From positions 30,387-94,386 of the forward strand of contig NZ_BATP01000002.1 in assembly GCF_000739615.1 (NCBI RefSeq): DNA of 64,000 bases. The letters are read 5' to 3'. Position numbers and translations under genes: made by a program. Within the stretch, counting starts at the first letter, position 1. Each line of letters opens with the position of its first letter. Shown here one piece after another: positions 17,429 to 25,731 of the stretch. Below the pieces are notes generated by a model. That model saw nothing but the letters and a program-made list of their open reading frames with translations. It ran no database searches and was not told the DNA's origin. The DNA comes from Haloferula sp. BvORR071. Its GTDB lineage: Bacteria > Verrucomicrobiota > Verrucomicrobiia > Verrucomicrobiales > Akkermansiaceae.

Positions 17429-18589
17429 ATGAACCGCAAACTCCGCATGGGCATGGTCGGTGGTGGCCGTGGCGCCTTCATCGGCGGCGTCCACCGCATG
17501 GCTGCCAACCTCGACGGCAAGATCGAACTCGTTGCCGGCTGCTTCTCCTCCGATCCAGAGAAGAGCAAGGCCTCCGGCGAGGATTTCTTCCTCGATCCTT
17601 CCCGCGTTTACACTTCCTACGAGGAGATGGCCAAGGCAGAGGCCGCCTTGCCTGCGGACAAGCGCATCGACTTCGTCTCGATCGTCGTCCGTAACAACCT
17701 GCACGTGCCGGTGGCCACGGCCTTCCTGAAGGCGGGGATCAATGTGATCTGCGACAAGCCCTTGGCCCTCTCACTTGAGGAAGGCAAGGCCTTCGCTGAA
17801 GTGGTGGCAAAGTCCGGGAAGGTCTTCGCGCTCACCCACAACTACACCGGCTACCCGATGGTGAAGGAAGCCAAGGCGATCGTTAAATCCGGCAGGCTCG
17901 GTCGCTTGCTCAAAGTGGTCGCCGAGTACCCCCAAGGCTACGCCTCGAGCGCCTTCAAGGAGGCCGCGCCGAGCAAGATCGCCAACTGGCGTATGGACCC
18001 GAATGTCTCCGGCGTCTCAAACTGCATGGGCGACATCGGCTCTCACGCTGAGAACCTCGCCCGCTACATCACCGGTCTGGAGATCGAGGAACTGGCTGCC
18101 GAACTGACCACCTTCATTCCCGGCCGTAATCTGGATGACGATGGCAACGTTCTCGTCCGCTACCAGAACGGCGTGAAGGGCATCATCTACGCCTCGCAAG
18201 TATCGAGTGGCGATGAGAACAATCTGAACATCCGGGTCTACGGCACGGAAGGTTCGATCGAGTGGCACCAGGAGCATCCGAATGAACTGATCGTGAAGTT
18301 CCCGGACAAGCCGCGCGAGATCTGGCGCCGCGGGAATTCCTACAATGGTCCGGAGGCCACGGCTTACACGCGCCTGCCCTTCGGTCACCCGGAAGCCTTC
18401 ATCGAGGCCTTCGCGAACATCTACCTCGCCGCTGGCGAAGCGATCCGTGATGAGCTTGCCGGTAAGTTCCCTCGCCCCGAGGGCTACGACTTCCCGAATA
18501 TCGACGACGGTCTTGCCGGCATGGCCTTTATCGAAGCCACCGTTGCTTCCTCGAAGAACAATGCGGCTTGGACCAAGCCCGGACACTAA
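17429..18589 (+). CDS. Gfo/Idh/MocA-family oxidoreductase (second)
   Basis: 386 residues. The N-terminal Rossmann motif GMVGGGRGAFIGGVHRMAA, the DKP motif in NVICDKPLALSLEEG, and GDIGSHAENLARYITGLE in the C-terminal domain place it in the Gfo/Idh/MocA family. It belongs to a different subgroup from the first oxidoreductase (longer, with WRRGNSYNGPEATAYTRLPFGHPEAF near 300-330). It may act on a different carbon or step, for example paired oxidation and reduction of a 3-keto sugar; this is inference from context with the isomerase and ThuA-like genes. Confidence 0.92.
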   Translation: MNRKLRMGMVGGGRGAFIGGVHRMAANLDGKIELVAGCFSSDPEKSKASGEDFFLDPSRVYTSYEEMAKAEAALPADKRIDFVSIVVRNNLHVPVATAFLKAGINVICDKPLALSLEEGKAFAEVVAKSGKVFALTHNYTGYPMVKEAKAIVKSGRLGRLLKVVAEYPQGYASSAFKEAAPSKIANWRMDPNVSGVSNCMGDIGSHAENLARYITGLEIEELAAELTTFIPGRNLDDDGNVLVRYQNGVKGIIYASQVSSGDENNLNIRVYGTEGSIEWHQEHPNELIVKFPDKPREIWRRGNSYNGPEATAYTRLPFGHPEAFIEAFANIYLAAGEAIRDELAGKFPRPEGYDFPNIDDGLAGMAFIEATVASSKNNAAWTKPGH

Positions 18590-18599
18590 AACTCCATCC

Positions 18600-18700
18600 A
18601 GGCACCACGAATTTGACGAATCTTGATGTGTGATGAGAAGTCGGAACGCATCCAGTGGTATCTAGCCCGATCCGTCGGATTTGATGGATTCGTGGTGCCT
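18600..18700. repeat. 101-bp element bounded by perfect 13-bp inverted repeats
   Basis: AGGCACCACGAAT at 18600-18612 is the exact reverse complement of 18688-18700. Similarity continues inward (TTGACGAATC against CCATCAAATC). It fills almost the whole gap between the second oxidoreductase and the ThuA-like gene. The form fits a small non-coding REP/MITE-like element or a long stem-loop; no ORF is seen inside. Confidence 0.8.
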
Positions 18701-18711
18701 ATATTCCAGTC

Positions 18712-19584
18712 ATGAAACCCAGTCTATATCTCCCTCTCGCTGCGGCTTCCGCAGCTCTGTTCTTCGCCACTTCTCCTGCCGCGGACGGCCCTCCGGATGG
18801 CGGTGCGGAGAAGATCGCCGCCGCCCTGCCGGCCAAGGCTTTTGCCAAGCCCGAGAAGCCGCGCAAGGTGCTGATCTTCTCGAAGACCGGCGGCTTCCAT
18901 CACGATTCGATCGGCACAGGCAAGCTGGCTCTGACCGAGCTCGGCAAGAAGACCGGTGCCTTTGAGACCGTGATCAGCGATGATCTCGCCAACTTCGAGC
19001 CGAAGACCATTGATCAGTTCGACGCGATCTTGTTCTTGAGCACCACCGGCGAGCCCTTTGATGGAGCACCTGACCAGGACGTCCTCAAGAAGAGCCTCAT
19101 GGACTTCGTGAAGGGTGGCAAGGGCTTCATCGGCATCCATGCCGCGACCGACACCTTCTACAAGTGGTCGGACTACGGCGATATGATCGGCGGCTACTTC
19201 GACGGCCACCCTTGGGGCTCCGGCACGCAGGTCTCGATCAAGGTCGAGCCGGGCCAGGAGAAGTTCCCGCTGGTCGCCATGTTCGAAGGCAAGAACGTGG
19301 ACTTCAAGGAGGAGATCTATCAGCTCAAGGCCCCCTACGATTCGAAGAAGGTTCACATGATGCTCCGCCTCGACCCCGAGAAGTCCGACATGAAGGTCAA
19401 CGGCCTCAAGCGCGAGGACAAGGACTGGGGTGTGTCTTGGGTCAGGTCCTGGGGCAAGGGCCGTGTCTTCTACTGCTCGCTGGGTCACAACCACGAGATG
19501 TATTGGAATCCCACCGTCCTCAGCCACTACCTCGCCGGCATCCAGTGGGCCCTCGGCGACTACAAGGTGAAGATCGACAAGTAA
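18712..19584 (+). CDS. secreted ThuA-like domain protein
   Basis: 290 residues. A signal peptide (KPSLYLPLAAASAALFFATSPA) is followed by a ThuA-like glutamine-amidotransferase-fold domain (about 45-285). Visible motifs are KVLIFSKTGGFHHDSI, DAILFLSTTGEPFD, KGFIGIHAATDTFYKW, and the C-terminal GRVFYCSLGHNHEMYWNP. ThuA of rhizobia takes part in trehalose catabolism through 3-keto-disaccharides. Homologues are very abundant in Planctomycetes and Verrucomicrobia next to Gfo/Idh/MocA genes, as here. The start at ATG 18712 lies 11 bp after the 101-bp inverted-repeat element. Confidence 0.92.
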   Translation: MKPSLYLPLAAASAALFFATSPAADGPPDGGAEKIAAALPAKAFAKPEKPRKVLIFSKTGGFHHDSIGTGKLALTELGKKTGAFETVISDDLANFEPKTIDQFDAILFLSTTGEPFDGAPDQDVLKKSLMDFVKGGKGFIGIHAATDTFYKWSDYGDMIGGYFDGHPWGSGTQVSIKVEPGQEKFPLVAMFEGKNVDFKEEIYQLKAPYDSKKVHMMLRLDPEKSDMKVNGLKREDKDWGVSWVRSWGKGRVFYCSLGHNHEMYWNPTVLSHYLAGIQWALGDYKVKIDK

Positions 19585-19615
19585 GACCTCCCACTCCTTC
19601 CGATGGATTTCATTG

Positions 19616-19653
19616 CCCCGGACCTCCTCATCGGAGGCCGGGGTTTTTCTTTT
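19616..19653 (+). terminator. Rho-independent terminator after the ThuA-like gene
   Basis: Stem CCCCGG-A-CCTCC (19616-19627) pairs with GGAGG-CCGGGG (19633-19643), allowing one bulge, around a TCATC loop. It is followed by TTTTTCTTTT. It closes the sugar-catabolic cluster 32 bp after the stop codon. Confidence 0.92.
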
Positions 19654-19761
19654 CAGTGATCTCGAAAGTGGCAGTGTGTCGCGCGTCCTCTGGAGGCGCC
19701 CCCTTTTACGGCGCAGCCGCTTGTGGAGTGCGCTGCTAAAATTCTACACGCTTGCTGGGGC

Positions 19762-21096
19762 TCACGGCTTCACGGTCGCCCTGAGCCGTACATAGCTATT
19801 CTTCACCCCCGCCGCGGGGCTCACCGATACTCGCCCATCCTGGGCAGTCGTGATCCGGGCGGCCGGCACCGGTGTCCAGGTTTTCAAGTCAATCGACTCC
19901 TCTGCCGTCAAATTTCCGAAGCGTAGGCCGACGGCATCCGGCATCCAACTCAAGCTTGTCCCGGGAGCAAAGGCACCGCTGAAGGGCTGGCTGTAATTCT
20001 TCGGCGAGGTCCCTAACAGATACTCCACAAGGTTTGGCAAGCCATCACCATCCGGATCCGCCTCCATTCCCGAGCCGGGAATGCCTGCGGCCGAGATCCA
20101 ACTGAGATAAGGTTGGTCGGGATTCAGGCCTAACAGATTCCGCAGGATTTCCCGGTCGCTGAACTTGGTGATCGAGGTGCCCAGCGCGGTGTTCAGGGCC
20201 CCGATGATCTCATTCGCGATATAAGCTTGTGCCACGGTGGAGGGGTGGAAGCCGTCCTTGCAGAAGACTTGCGTCGGCGGATTCTCCTGGCTGCCGGCAA
20301 GGGTAAACACCGTGCCGTTGATCTGGAAAGGTGCCTGATCGAAGACCCGGTCGGTCAGCAGGTCGAGCCGCGCGACGGTGGGCGGAACTGGTTCCGCCGC
20401 GGCCCAATCGATGATCGATTGGTTGAAGGCGGCGATCTTCGCCCGCGTGCTCGCCCGCTTTTCCGGAACATTGTAGATGTTGGAGATCTGCGGCGTGGCA
20501 CCGACATCCGGCACCGTGCACACGATCACGGCCGGCGGATGTGCCCCGCGGTTCGCTCGCACCCAGTCGTGGATCGAGTTCAGGCGATTGCGGATCTGGT
20601 TGAAGAAATTGGCGGCCTCCGTGTCGTTGAAAATGTCGTTGTACTGCTGCTTCAGGTCGTTGGCGCCCAGCATGATCACTACCGCCGGAGTCACGAAGAT
20701 TTGGTCTTCCAGTGCGTCCTTGGTGATCGCGTAGCCGAAGCCGAGGGGCTCTCCGTTCGGTGAGTCGGCCAGCAGGCGAAACCAGTTCAAGGTCGTCATC
20801 CCGGGGATGCCGAAGTTCCACTCATGACCGGCATTGCGGAGGTCGACATAGGAACCGCCGGTTGCTTCGAAGGGGCCCAGGCTCACCTCGTTCGGCCGGA
20901 AGATTCGCAAAAGCTCGGGCCAGCTCCGCACGTTGGCGTTGGTGCTGTTGGAGTCTGGCGCGGAGAAGGTCAGCTCATAGGCATACTCCTCCGTCATGCT
21001 GTCCCCGATGGCCAATACCTTCAATGGGTCCGCGGCTTGCGACGCGGCGGCGAGGACGGTTAGAGAAGCAAGGATTCGAAACAACGCGCGCATCAT
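19762..21096 (-). CDS. secreted SGNH/GDSL-type hydrolase with C-terminal module
   Basis: 444 residues with a signal peptide (RALFRILASLTVLAAASQA). The SGNH blocks are visible: block I VLAIGDSMTEEY (nucleophile Ser, about 34), block III MLGANDLKQQ, and block V DGFHPS (Asp/His of the triad, about 280). It therefore probably hydrolyses esters, for example acetyl groups on polysaccharides, in the periplasm or outside. After the catalytic domain, from about 345, comes a DPDGDGLPNLVEYLLGTSP repeat and a beta-rich tail ending YVRLRATV. The same layout occurs in the next gene. ATGATG offers two starts three bases apart. Confidence 0.9.
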   Translation of the reverse strand: MMRALFRILASLTVLAAASQAADPLKVLAIGDSMTEEYAYELTFSAPDSNSTNANVRSWPELLRIFRPNEVSLGPFEATGGSYVDLRNAGHEWNFGIPGMTTLNWFRLLADSPNGEPLGFGYAITKDALEDQIFVTPAVVIMLGANDLKQQYNDIFNDTEAANFFNQIRNRLNSIHDWVRANRGAHPPAVIVCTVPDVGATPQISNIYNVPEKRASTRAKIAAFNQSIIDWAAAEPVPPTVARLDLLTDRVFDQAPFQINGTVFTLAGSQENPPTQVFCKDGFHPSTVAQAYIANEIIGALNTALGTSITKFSDREILRNLLGLNPDQPYLSWISAAGIPGSGMEADPDGDGLPNLVEYLLGTSPKNYSQPFSGAFAPGTSLSWMPDAVGLRFGNLTAEESIDLKTWTPVPAARITTAQDGRVSVSPAAGVKNSYVRLRATVKP

Positions 21097-21232
21097 TCAC
21101 GGCAGCTCCGCCGCGAGGGAACCTAGCCTCGATCAATGGGCTGCCAAGGGGCACAATGGCCGGTAATCTACGCAAAAAATGGGGCAGACCCTCGCAGGTC
21201 CGCCCCTTGGGGATTCAAATCGGTTAGATCAA

Positions 21233-23584
21233 TCAGGGGTTCTGGGTCACCACTAGGCGCGCGAAGACCTTCTGCACCGTCGGGCTCGGGTCGGGAAGCT
21301 TGTAGGTGATGATCGAGGGGTTGTTCGTGGTGGGGTTGGCGTCAAGCCAAGAGCCGTTAGCCAGCGTGCTGGAGGTCTGGATCTTGTAGCTCACGTCGCC
21401 ATTGGCCACGGCTTCAGCCCCCTTCGGATAGCTCACCAGACCATTTACGAGACTTCCCGCAGGCTGGCTGTCTGCCTTGGGATCGAGGCCCATGGCGTAT
21501 TCCAGCAGATTTTCCAAGCCATCATTGTCGAAGTCTTGGGTGGGGCCACCGACACCGTTGGTGGAGGCCCAAGTGCCGTAGTTGCTACCGCCGCTGCCGA
21601 GGGTAAAGGCGGTGGTATCGAAGGGCACGTCAGGAGCAGTGCCATTGGCGCTTTGATCGTTGGTTCCGTCTTCGTCCGCCCAGTTGGCAGCCGCATTGCC
21701 GATGAGGGTCAGGTAGTCCGCGAAGCTCGCTTGTGTATTGCGAGCACCAGTATAGGCCGCCACATCGATATCCTTGCCCAAGGTCACCAAATGAGAGGCG
21801 CTGAGGCCCGTGCCTGCAATCGAGTCCGTGTCCGTGGTCGTAAGGGCAGCCAAGAAACCAGTCGCGACACTGAGCGAGCCCTGATATGCATAGACGGTTT
21901 CACCACTGCCACCGAGATCGAAGCTGTTTGACCTGGTGATGCTGCCCGCGTTGGCGGTGGGTGTGGCCGTGCTCAGTCCATCCAAGGCAACGATCGCACC
22001 AGCAGCTACGCCACCGGTTGGAGCCGTCCAGGTGATGAAGCCTTCGCCGGTATTGAAAGCCCCGCCAGAGCCGATGTCGCTTCCGTTCCACTCATTGTCG
22101 GTGAAGTAAATCACATCGCCTTGTGCGATCGTAGTCAGAGCGACGAAGGCAAGGTTGTCGTTGCCATCAGCATTGAAGCCGACGAAGGCAATGGCTCCGG
22201 GACTGAGCGTCGGAGGGGACGGGATGTCGCCGTCGTCTTTCACCGTGATGCTTGTCGTCCCTTGGGTGTAGCCAAGCGCCGTGGCGCGGATCGTCACAGG
22301 ACGGTCGCCGTCCTGATCGGTGTCATTGACCGCATTGATCGGAAAGGTGATCGAATCGGTATTGGCAAGAACGGTGACTGTCGCGGGAACCGTCGCCTCA
22401 GAGGTGTCGAAGGAGGTCAGGGTGACCACCAAATCCACCGGCGTGTTTTGCGCCAGTTCGATTGTGCCAGTGGCGGCATTCGCTCCCGCGCCCTCACTAA
22501 AGGTATCCGGCTCGACCCCAATGCCGATCGGGGTATCGATGCCGTCGTCGGCTACGTTCACTTGGAATTGGCCTGTAGTATAGCCGCCGACGGTGGCTGT
22601 CAGCGTAACCGGAATCGGATTGGCCTCGACCAGGAAGTCATCCACCGCAGCAATAGGGAAGGGGGCGGAAGTGCTTCCAGCCGGAATGGTCACAGTCGGT
22701 GGGACAGTGGCCTCCGTGGTGTCGCTGGAAGCAAGTGTTACTATCAGGGGGGCACCCAAGGCAGCGGGGATGGTCACGGTACCAACGGCTGCCGTGGCCC
22801 CGGCATTCTCAGCGAAGCCGGCTGGCGTCGCAGTCAGAACAATGGCAGGTTGGCTTTCGACCACCCAGGAAATGGCCAAGTTATCGACGGCCAAGCCTTG
22901 GTCCGCGCCCGCATCATCGGGGTCTGCCCAGCGCAGCATCACATACTCGCCATTTGCTACGGTAATGGCCGGATTGCTGGAGATAGCTACCTTGTTTGCA
23001 GCATCATTGCCAACCAAGGCTCCCGCCGTGCCGCCGGTGATCGGCCCAGTGAAATCGGCTGTAGCAATTGCCGTCCAACCTGCGGGGAGGAGATCCGAGG
23101 GCTCCACCGCGATTGGGGCGCTATCTTTCTTGTACGAAACCGTGAGCTTGTTAGAGTTAGCCGCAGCCCCGTTGCGCCACTGCTCACCGGTGTAGGCGAG
23201 TGAGTTGATCGTAAGGGAGGACCCAGAGGTGTTGTGGAGAAGAACACCGTAGGTCATGATCTGCGGAGTACCCGATCCGACCGAGCCTAGAGCTCGCTCT
23301 GTGTCAGTGCCGACACCATAGGAATAGAGTTGCCCGGAATTGCTGCCTCCGGCGTTAGCTGCGATATTGAAGTTTCCGGTTCCTGCCTTTCGGGCTGCAT
23401 ACCAGTTGGGCAGAGTCGTGTTGTCTGCCCACGCGGCATTGGTGGTGCTAGTGGTCAGGGTGTCGAAATCCTGAGCGTAACTCCCAGCTCCGGACATGGT
23501 CACAGCCTGACCGAAAGCGCTGGAACAAAGGCATAGCGAGACCGCGGATAGCGGAAACAGCGACAGGGGATGCGTGCTTTTCAT
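21233..23584 (-). CDS. large secreted Calx-beta domain protein
   Basis: 783 residues with a signal peptide (LSLFPLSAVSLCLCSSAFG). The N-terminal beta-rich region (about 25-245) reads like an extracellular lectin/choice-of-anchor domain. Two Calx-beta-like repeats follow (about 250-350 and 355-455), each with a pattern like FAENAGATAAVGTVTIPA and ATVPPTVTIPAGS. A further domain (about 460-660, VGFNADGNDNLAFVALTTI) resembles lamin-tail-like surface domains. The protein ends with DFDNDGLENLLEYAMGLDP and a tail closing VFARLVVTQNP. It is probably cell-surface or secreted with Ca2+-stabilised repeats. No catalytic motif seen. It lies upstream of the SGNH hydrolase gene on the same strand with a 136-bp gap. 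Confidence 0.85.
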   Translation of the reverse strand: MKSTHPLSLFPLSAVSLCLCSSAFGQAVTMSGAGSYAQDFDTLTTSTTNAAWADNTTLPNWYAARKAGTGNFNIAANAGGSNSGQLYSYGVGTDTERALGSVGSGTPQIMTYGVLLHNTSGSSLTINSLAYTGEQWRNGAAANSNKLTVSYKKDSAPIAVEPSDLLPAGWTAIATADFTGPITGGTAGALVGNDAANKVAISSNPAITVANGEYVMLRWADPDDAGADQGLAVDNLAISWVVESQPAIVLTATPAGFAENAGATAAVGTVTIPAALGAPLIVTLASSDTTEATVPPTVTIPAGSTSAPFPIAAVDDFLVEANPIPVTLTATVGGYTTGQFQVNVADDGIDTPIGIGVEPDTFSEGAGANAATGTIELAQNTPVDLVVTLTSFDTSEATVPATVTVLANTDSITFPINAVNDTDQDGDRPVTIRATALGYTQGTTSITVKDDGDIPSPPTLSPGAIAFVGFNADGNDNLAFVALTTIAQGDVIYFTDNEWNGSDIGSGGAFNTGEGFITWTAPTGGVAAGAIVALDGLSTATPTANAGSITRSNSFDLGGSGETVYAYQGSLSVATGFLAALTTTDTDSIAGTGLSASHLVTLGKDIDVAAYTGARNTQASFADYLTLIGNAAANWADEDGTNDQSANGTAPDVPFDTTAFTLGSGGSNYGTWASTNGVGGPTQDFDNDGLENLLEYAMGLDPKADSQPAGSLVNGLVSYPKGAEAVANGDVSYKIQTSSTLANGSWLDANPTTNNPSIITYKLPDPSPTVQKVFARLVVTQNP

Positions 23585-23735
23585 GGGTCGTCTTTTGAGC
23601 CTTGAGAAGGGAATTGGGCGGGCGGGAAGCAGAATAGGTGCCGACCGTTAGTAAGCATCTGAACAAATGTTCCCAATTCGTCACTGGGTGAGCGCAATCT
23701 CAGGATCGCAAAGTTTCCGCTTGCTGTTCTCGAAC

Positions 23736-23753
23736 TTTCAGTAAATAGTGAAA
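23736..23753. promoter_or_regulatory. candidate operator for the GbsR-family regulator (copy 1)
   Basis: TTTCA-N8-TGAAA, ending 5 bp before the regulator's ATG. The same spaced inverted repeat occurs at 24303-24324, before the next gene, suggesting autoregulation plus control of the neighbour. Confidence 0.5.
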
Positions 23754-23758
23754 ACAAG

Positions 23759-24280
23759 ATGAGCGGCGAGCGCGAACGGTTGAAAGCGGCACGAGAGGAG
23801 TTCGTGGCGCAGTGGGGCGCGATGGGCTCGCAGTGGGGGATCAACCGCACGATGGCGCAAATTCATGCACTTCTCATGACCGCTCCTGAGCCGGTCTCGA
23901 CCGACGAGGTGATGGAAGAGCTCGAAATCAGCCGCGGAAATGCCCACACCAATTTGAAGGAGCTCGTTGCTTGGGGTCTTGTCCGGATCGTTGTGAAGAA
24001 GGGCGAGCGCCGCGAGTTTTTCGACGCGGAGAAGGACGTTTGGCAGATTTTCACGATCGTCACCCGCGAGCGCAAGAAGCGCGAGATTGAGCCTACACTT
24101 GGGGTTCTGAATCACTGTGCGGAAAGCACCCGCGACCTAACCACGGCTGACGGCAAGGCCTTTCACGCTCAAATCCGCCAGCTCGAAGAGTTTGTGGGAT
24201 TTGCTTCAAAAGTCGCGGACCGGGTGGGCTCCATGAAGCATGGCTTTGCCATCCAGCTCGCCGCCAAGCTGTTGGGCTGA
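23759..24280 (+). CDS. GbsR/MarR-family transcriptional regulator
   Basis: 173 residues. An N-terminal helix (REEFVAQWGAMGSQWGINRTMAQIHALLMTAPEPVSTDEVMEEL, split here by family convention) is followed by a winged helix-turn-helix (EELEISRGNAHTNLKELVAWGLV, recognition helix near 62-75) and wing (RIVVKKGERREFFDAEKDVW). This matches GbsR-type MarR relatives, whose Bacillus member represses glycine-betaine genes. The C-terminal helical part (about 105-173) would serve dimerisation or ligand sensing. It is divergent from the Calx-beta gene and lies directly upstream of the epimerase gene. An inverted repeat precedes both its own gene and the next one. The ligand is unknown. Confidence 0.9.
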   Translation: MSGERERLKAAREEFVAQWGAMGSQWGINRTMAQIHALLMTAPEPVSTDEVMEELEISRGNAHTNLKELVAWGLVRIVVKKGERREFFDAEKDVWQIFTIVTRERKKREIEPTLGVLNHCAESTRDLTTADGKAFHAQIRQLEEFVGFASKVADRVGSMKHGFAIQLAAKLLG

Positions 24281-24302
24281 AGCGTCTTTTTGGCGCGAAC
24301 CA

Positions 24303-24324
24303 ATTTTCAAAAGATCCTGAAAAT
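24303..24324. promoter_or_regulatory. candidate operator for the GbsR-family regulator (copy 2)
   Basis: A perfect 7-bp inverted repeat with 8-bp spacer, ATTTTCA-N8-TGAAAAT, lying 39 bp before the epimerase ATG. The core TTTCA-N8-TGAAA and spacer length match the site at 23736-23753. Confidence 0.55.
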
Positions 24325-24363
24325 AGCGTAAATTAACCACGCTCAGAGGAAAGGTAGGACAAG

Positions 24364-25381
24364 ATGAATCCGCAAATCGTGATCTTCGCCGCCAACGGCT
24401 TTATGGGCCGCTATTTGGCACGCCACTACCAACGCCAAGGACGCGAGGTCGTCTGCGTGGCACGGCATCGCGAGGGCTGGAGTGGCGACGGGATGTTTCT
24501 CGAATGGGATGGCCGGACCGAAGGTCCATGGGCCTTGGCTCTCGAAGGTGCCGAGCGGGTCATCAACCTAGCAGGACGCAGTGTGAACTGTCGCTACGAC
24601 GAGCGGAACCGGCGTGAGATCATCGAGTCGCGGGTCGCTTCGACAAGCGTGATAGGCCAAGCGATTGCTGCCTGCCGGATCCCGCCGAAGCTGTGGATGA
24701 ACGCCAGTACGGCCACCATCTATCGGCATGCCGAAGATAGGGCACAGGATGAGTGGGAAGGGGAGCCCGGCGATGGCTTCTCGATGCAGGTCGCCCGGGC
24801 CTGGGAGGAGGCCTTCTTCGCCGCCAAAGTGCCCGGCCTGACCCGGAAGGTGGCTCTGCGTGCGGGCATGGTCCTCGCGAATGAATATGGCACCGTCTTC
24901 GAAGTCCTCCGCCATCTGACCCGCCGTGGGCTCGGCGGCACCATGGGGAATGGGAAACAACGGGTGAGCTGGATCCACATGGATGACCTGCTGGCCGCCA
25001 TCGACTTCATTGCCGCGGATCCCTTGTTGGATGGCGTCTTCAATCTCACAGCTCCAGAGTTTCCCTCCAACCGCGAGCTGATGCGGGCCTTCCGCGAGCA
25101 GCAGGGAGCCCCCCTTCGGCTTGCCAGCCGCGCGCTGGATGTTGGAGATCGGTGCCCGCTTGCTGAAGACGGAAACCGAGCTGGTCCTCAAGAGCCGCTG
25201 GGCCGATCCCCGCCGCCTCCGCGAGGCCGGTTTCCGCTGGCGCTGGCCGCGACTTGATGCCGCGCTAGCGGATTTGGAGATGAGACCGGGCCTGAGCGGT
25301 TTTTTCCGGGAGGCGGAGCGTCGCTCGGCCGGTGTCCACGTGTGGACTGCTGGCAAGAAGCTAGCCGCCGGCACGCGCTGA
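24364..25381 (+). pseudogene. TIGR01777-type NAD-dependent epimerase, frameshifted
   Basis: The first frame (24364 to about 25110) encodes a short-chain epimerase-like protein. It shows the Rossmann start IVIFAANGFMGRYLARHYQRQG, VINLAGRSVNCRYDERNRREI and SWIHMDDLLAAIDFI, all typical of the YfcH/TIGR01777 family. After GAP the frame turns to nonsense and stops at 25257. The conserved C-terminus (LPAARWMLEIGARLLKTET, SRWADPRRLREAGFRWRWPRL) continues in the +1 frame to 25381. The switch falls on a run of six C at 25109-25114; five C would restore one 338-residue protein. It may be a genuine inactivating mutation, a sequencing error or phase variation. A candidate GbsR operator lies upstream. Confidence 0.8.
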
Positions 25382-25417
25382 AATTTCCCAAGCTTCTACT
25401 GGTTTTCCTCTACTCTC

Positions 25418-25621
25418 ATGTTGCGCTTCCTTCCTGCCGCGCTTGCCGTTCTCGGCCTATGCATGTTCGCGCTGAGCCTCTGGTTGCAGGAAGGCTCGGC
25501 CCCGACCGCGGCTGAGGTTCTCTCGCCACCGCCGACTCGTGAGGAGCCCGCGAAGCCACGCGAAACTCTCGCACCTGATGCGCTTGAAACGGTGCCGGTG
25601 GCGATGGAGTGGAGTCGATAG
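25418..25621 (+). CDS. small hypothetical single-pass protein
   Basis: 67 residues from ATG 25418. An N-terminal hydrophobic helix (LRFLPAALAVLGLCMFALSLWL) is followed by a Pro/Glu-rich tail (SPPPTREEPAKPRETLAP) without motif. It looks like a signal anchor or an uncleaved leader with a periplasmic tail. It lies 36 bp after the epimerase gene and 110 bp before the AI-2E-type transporter. Family not recognised. Confidence 0.5.
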   Translation: MLRFLPAALAVLGLCMFALSLWLQEGSAPTAAEVLSPPPTREEPAKPRETLAPDALETVPVAMEWSR

Positions 25622-25731
25622 ATCCCACGGGTTCCCAGCCTTTCTGCGGATGGTGATGTCATGCAGGTGCTTTTTGCACAGGAAAGCTTTGTGAATCAGG
25701 AGCTGCTCGGCTAATCTAGGGAACTCTCCGC

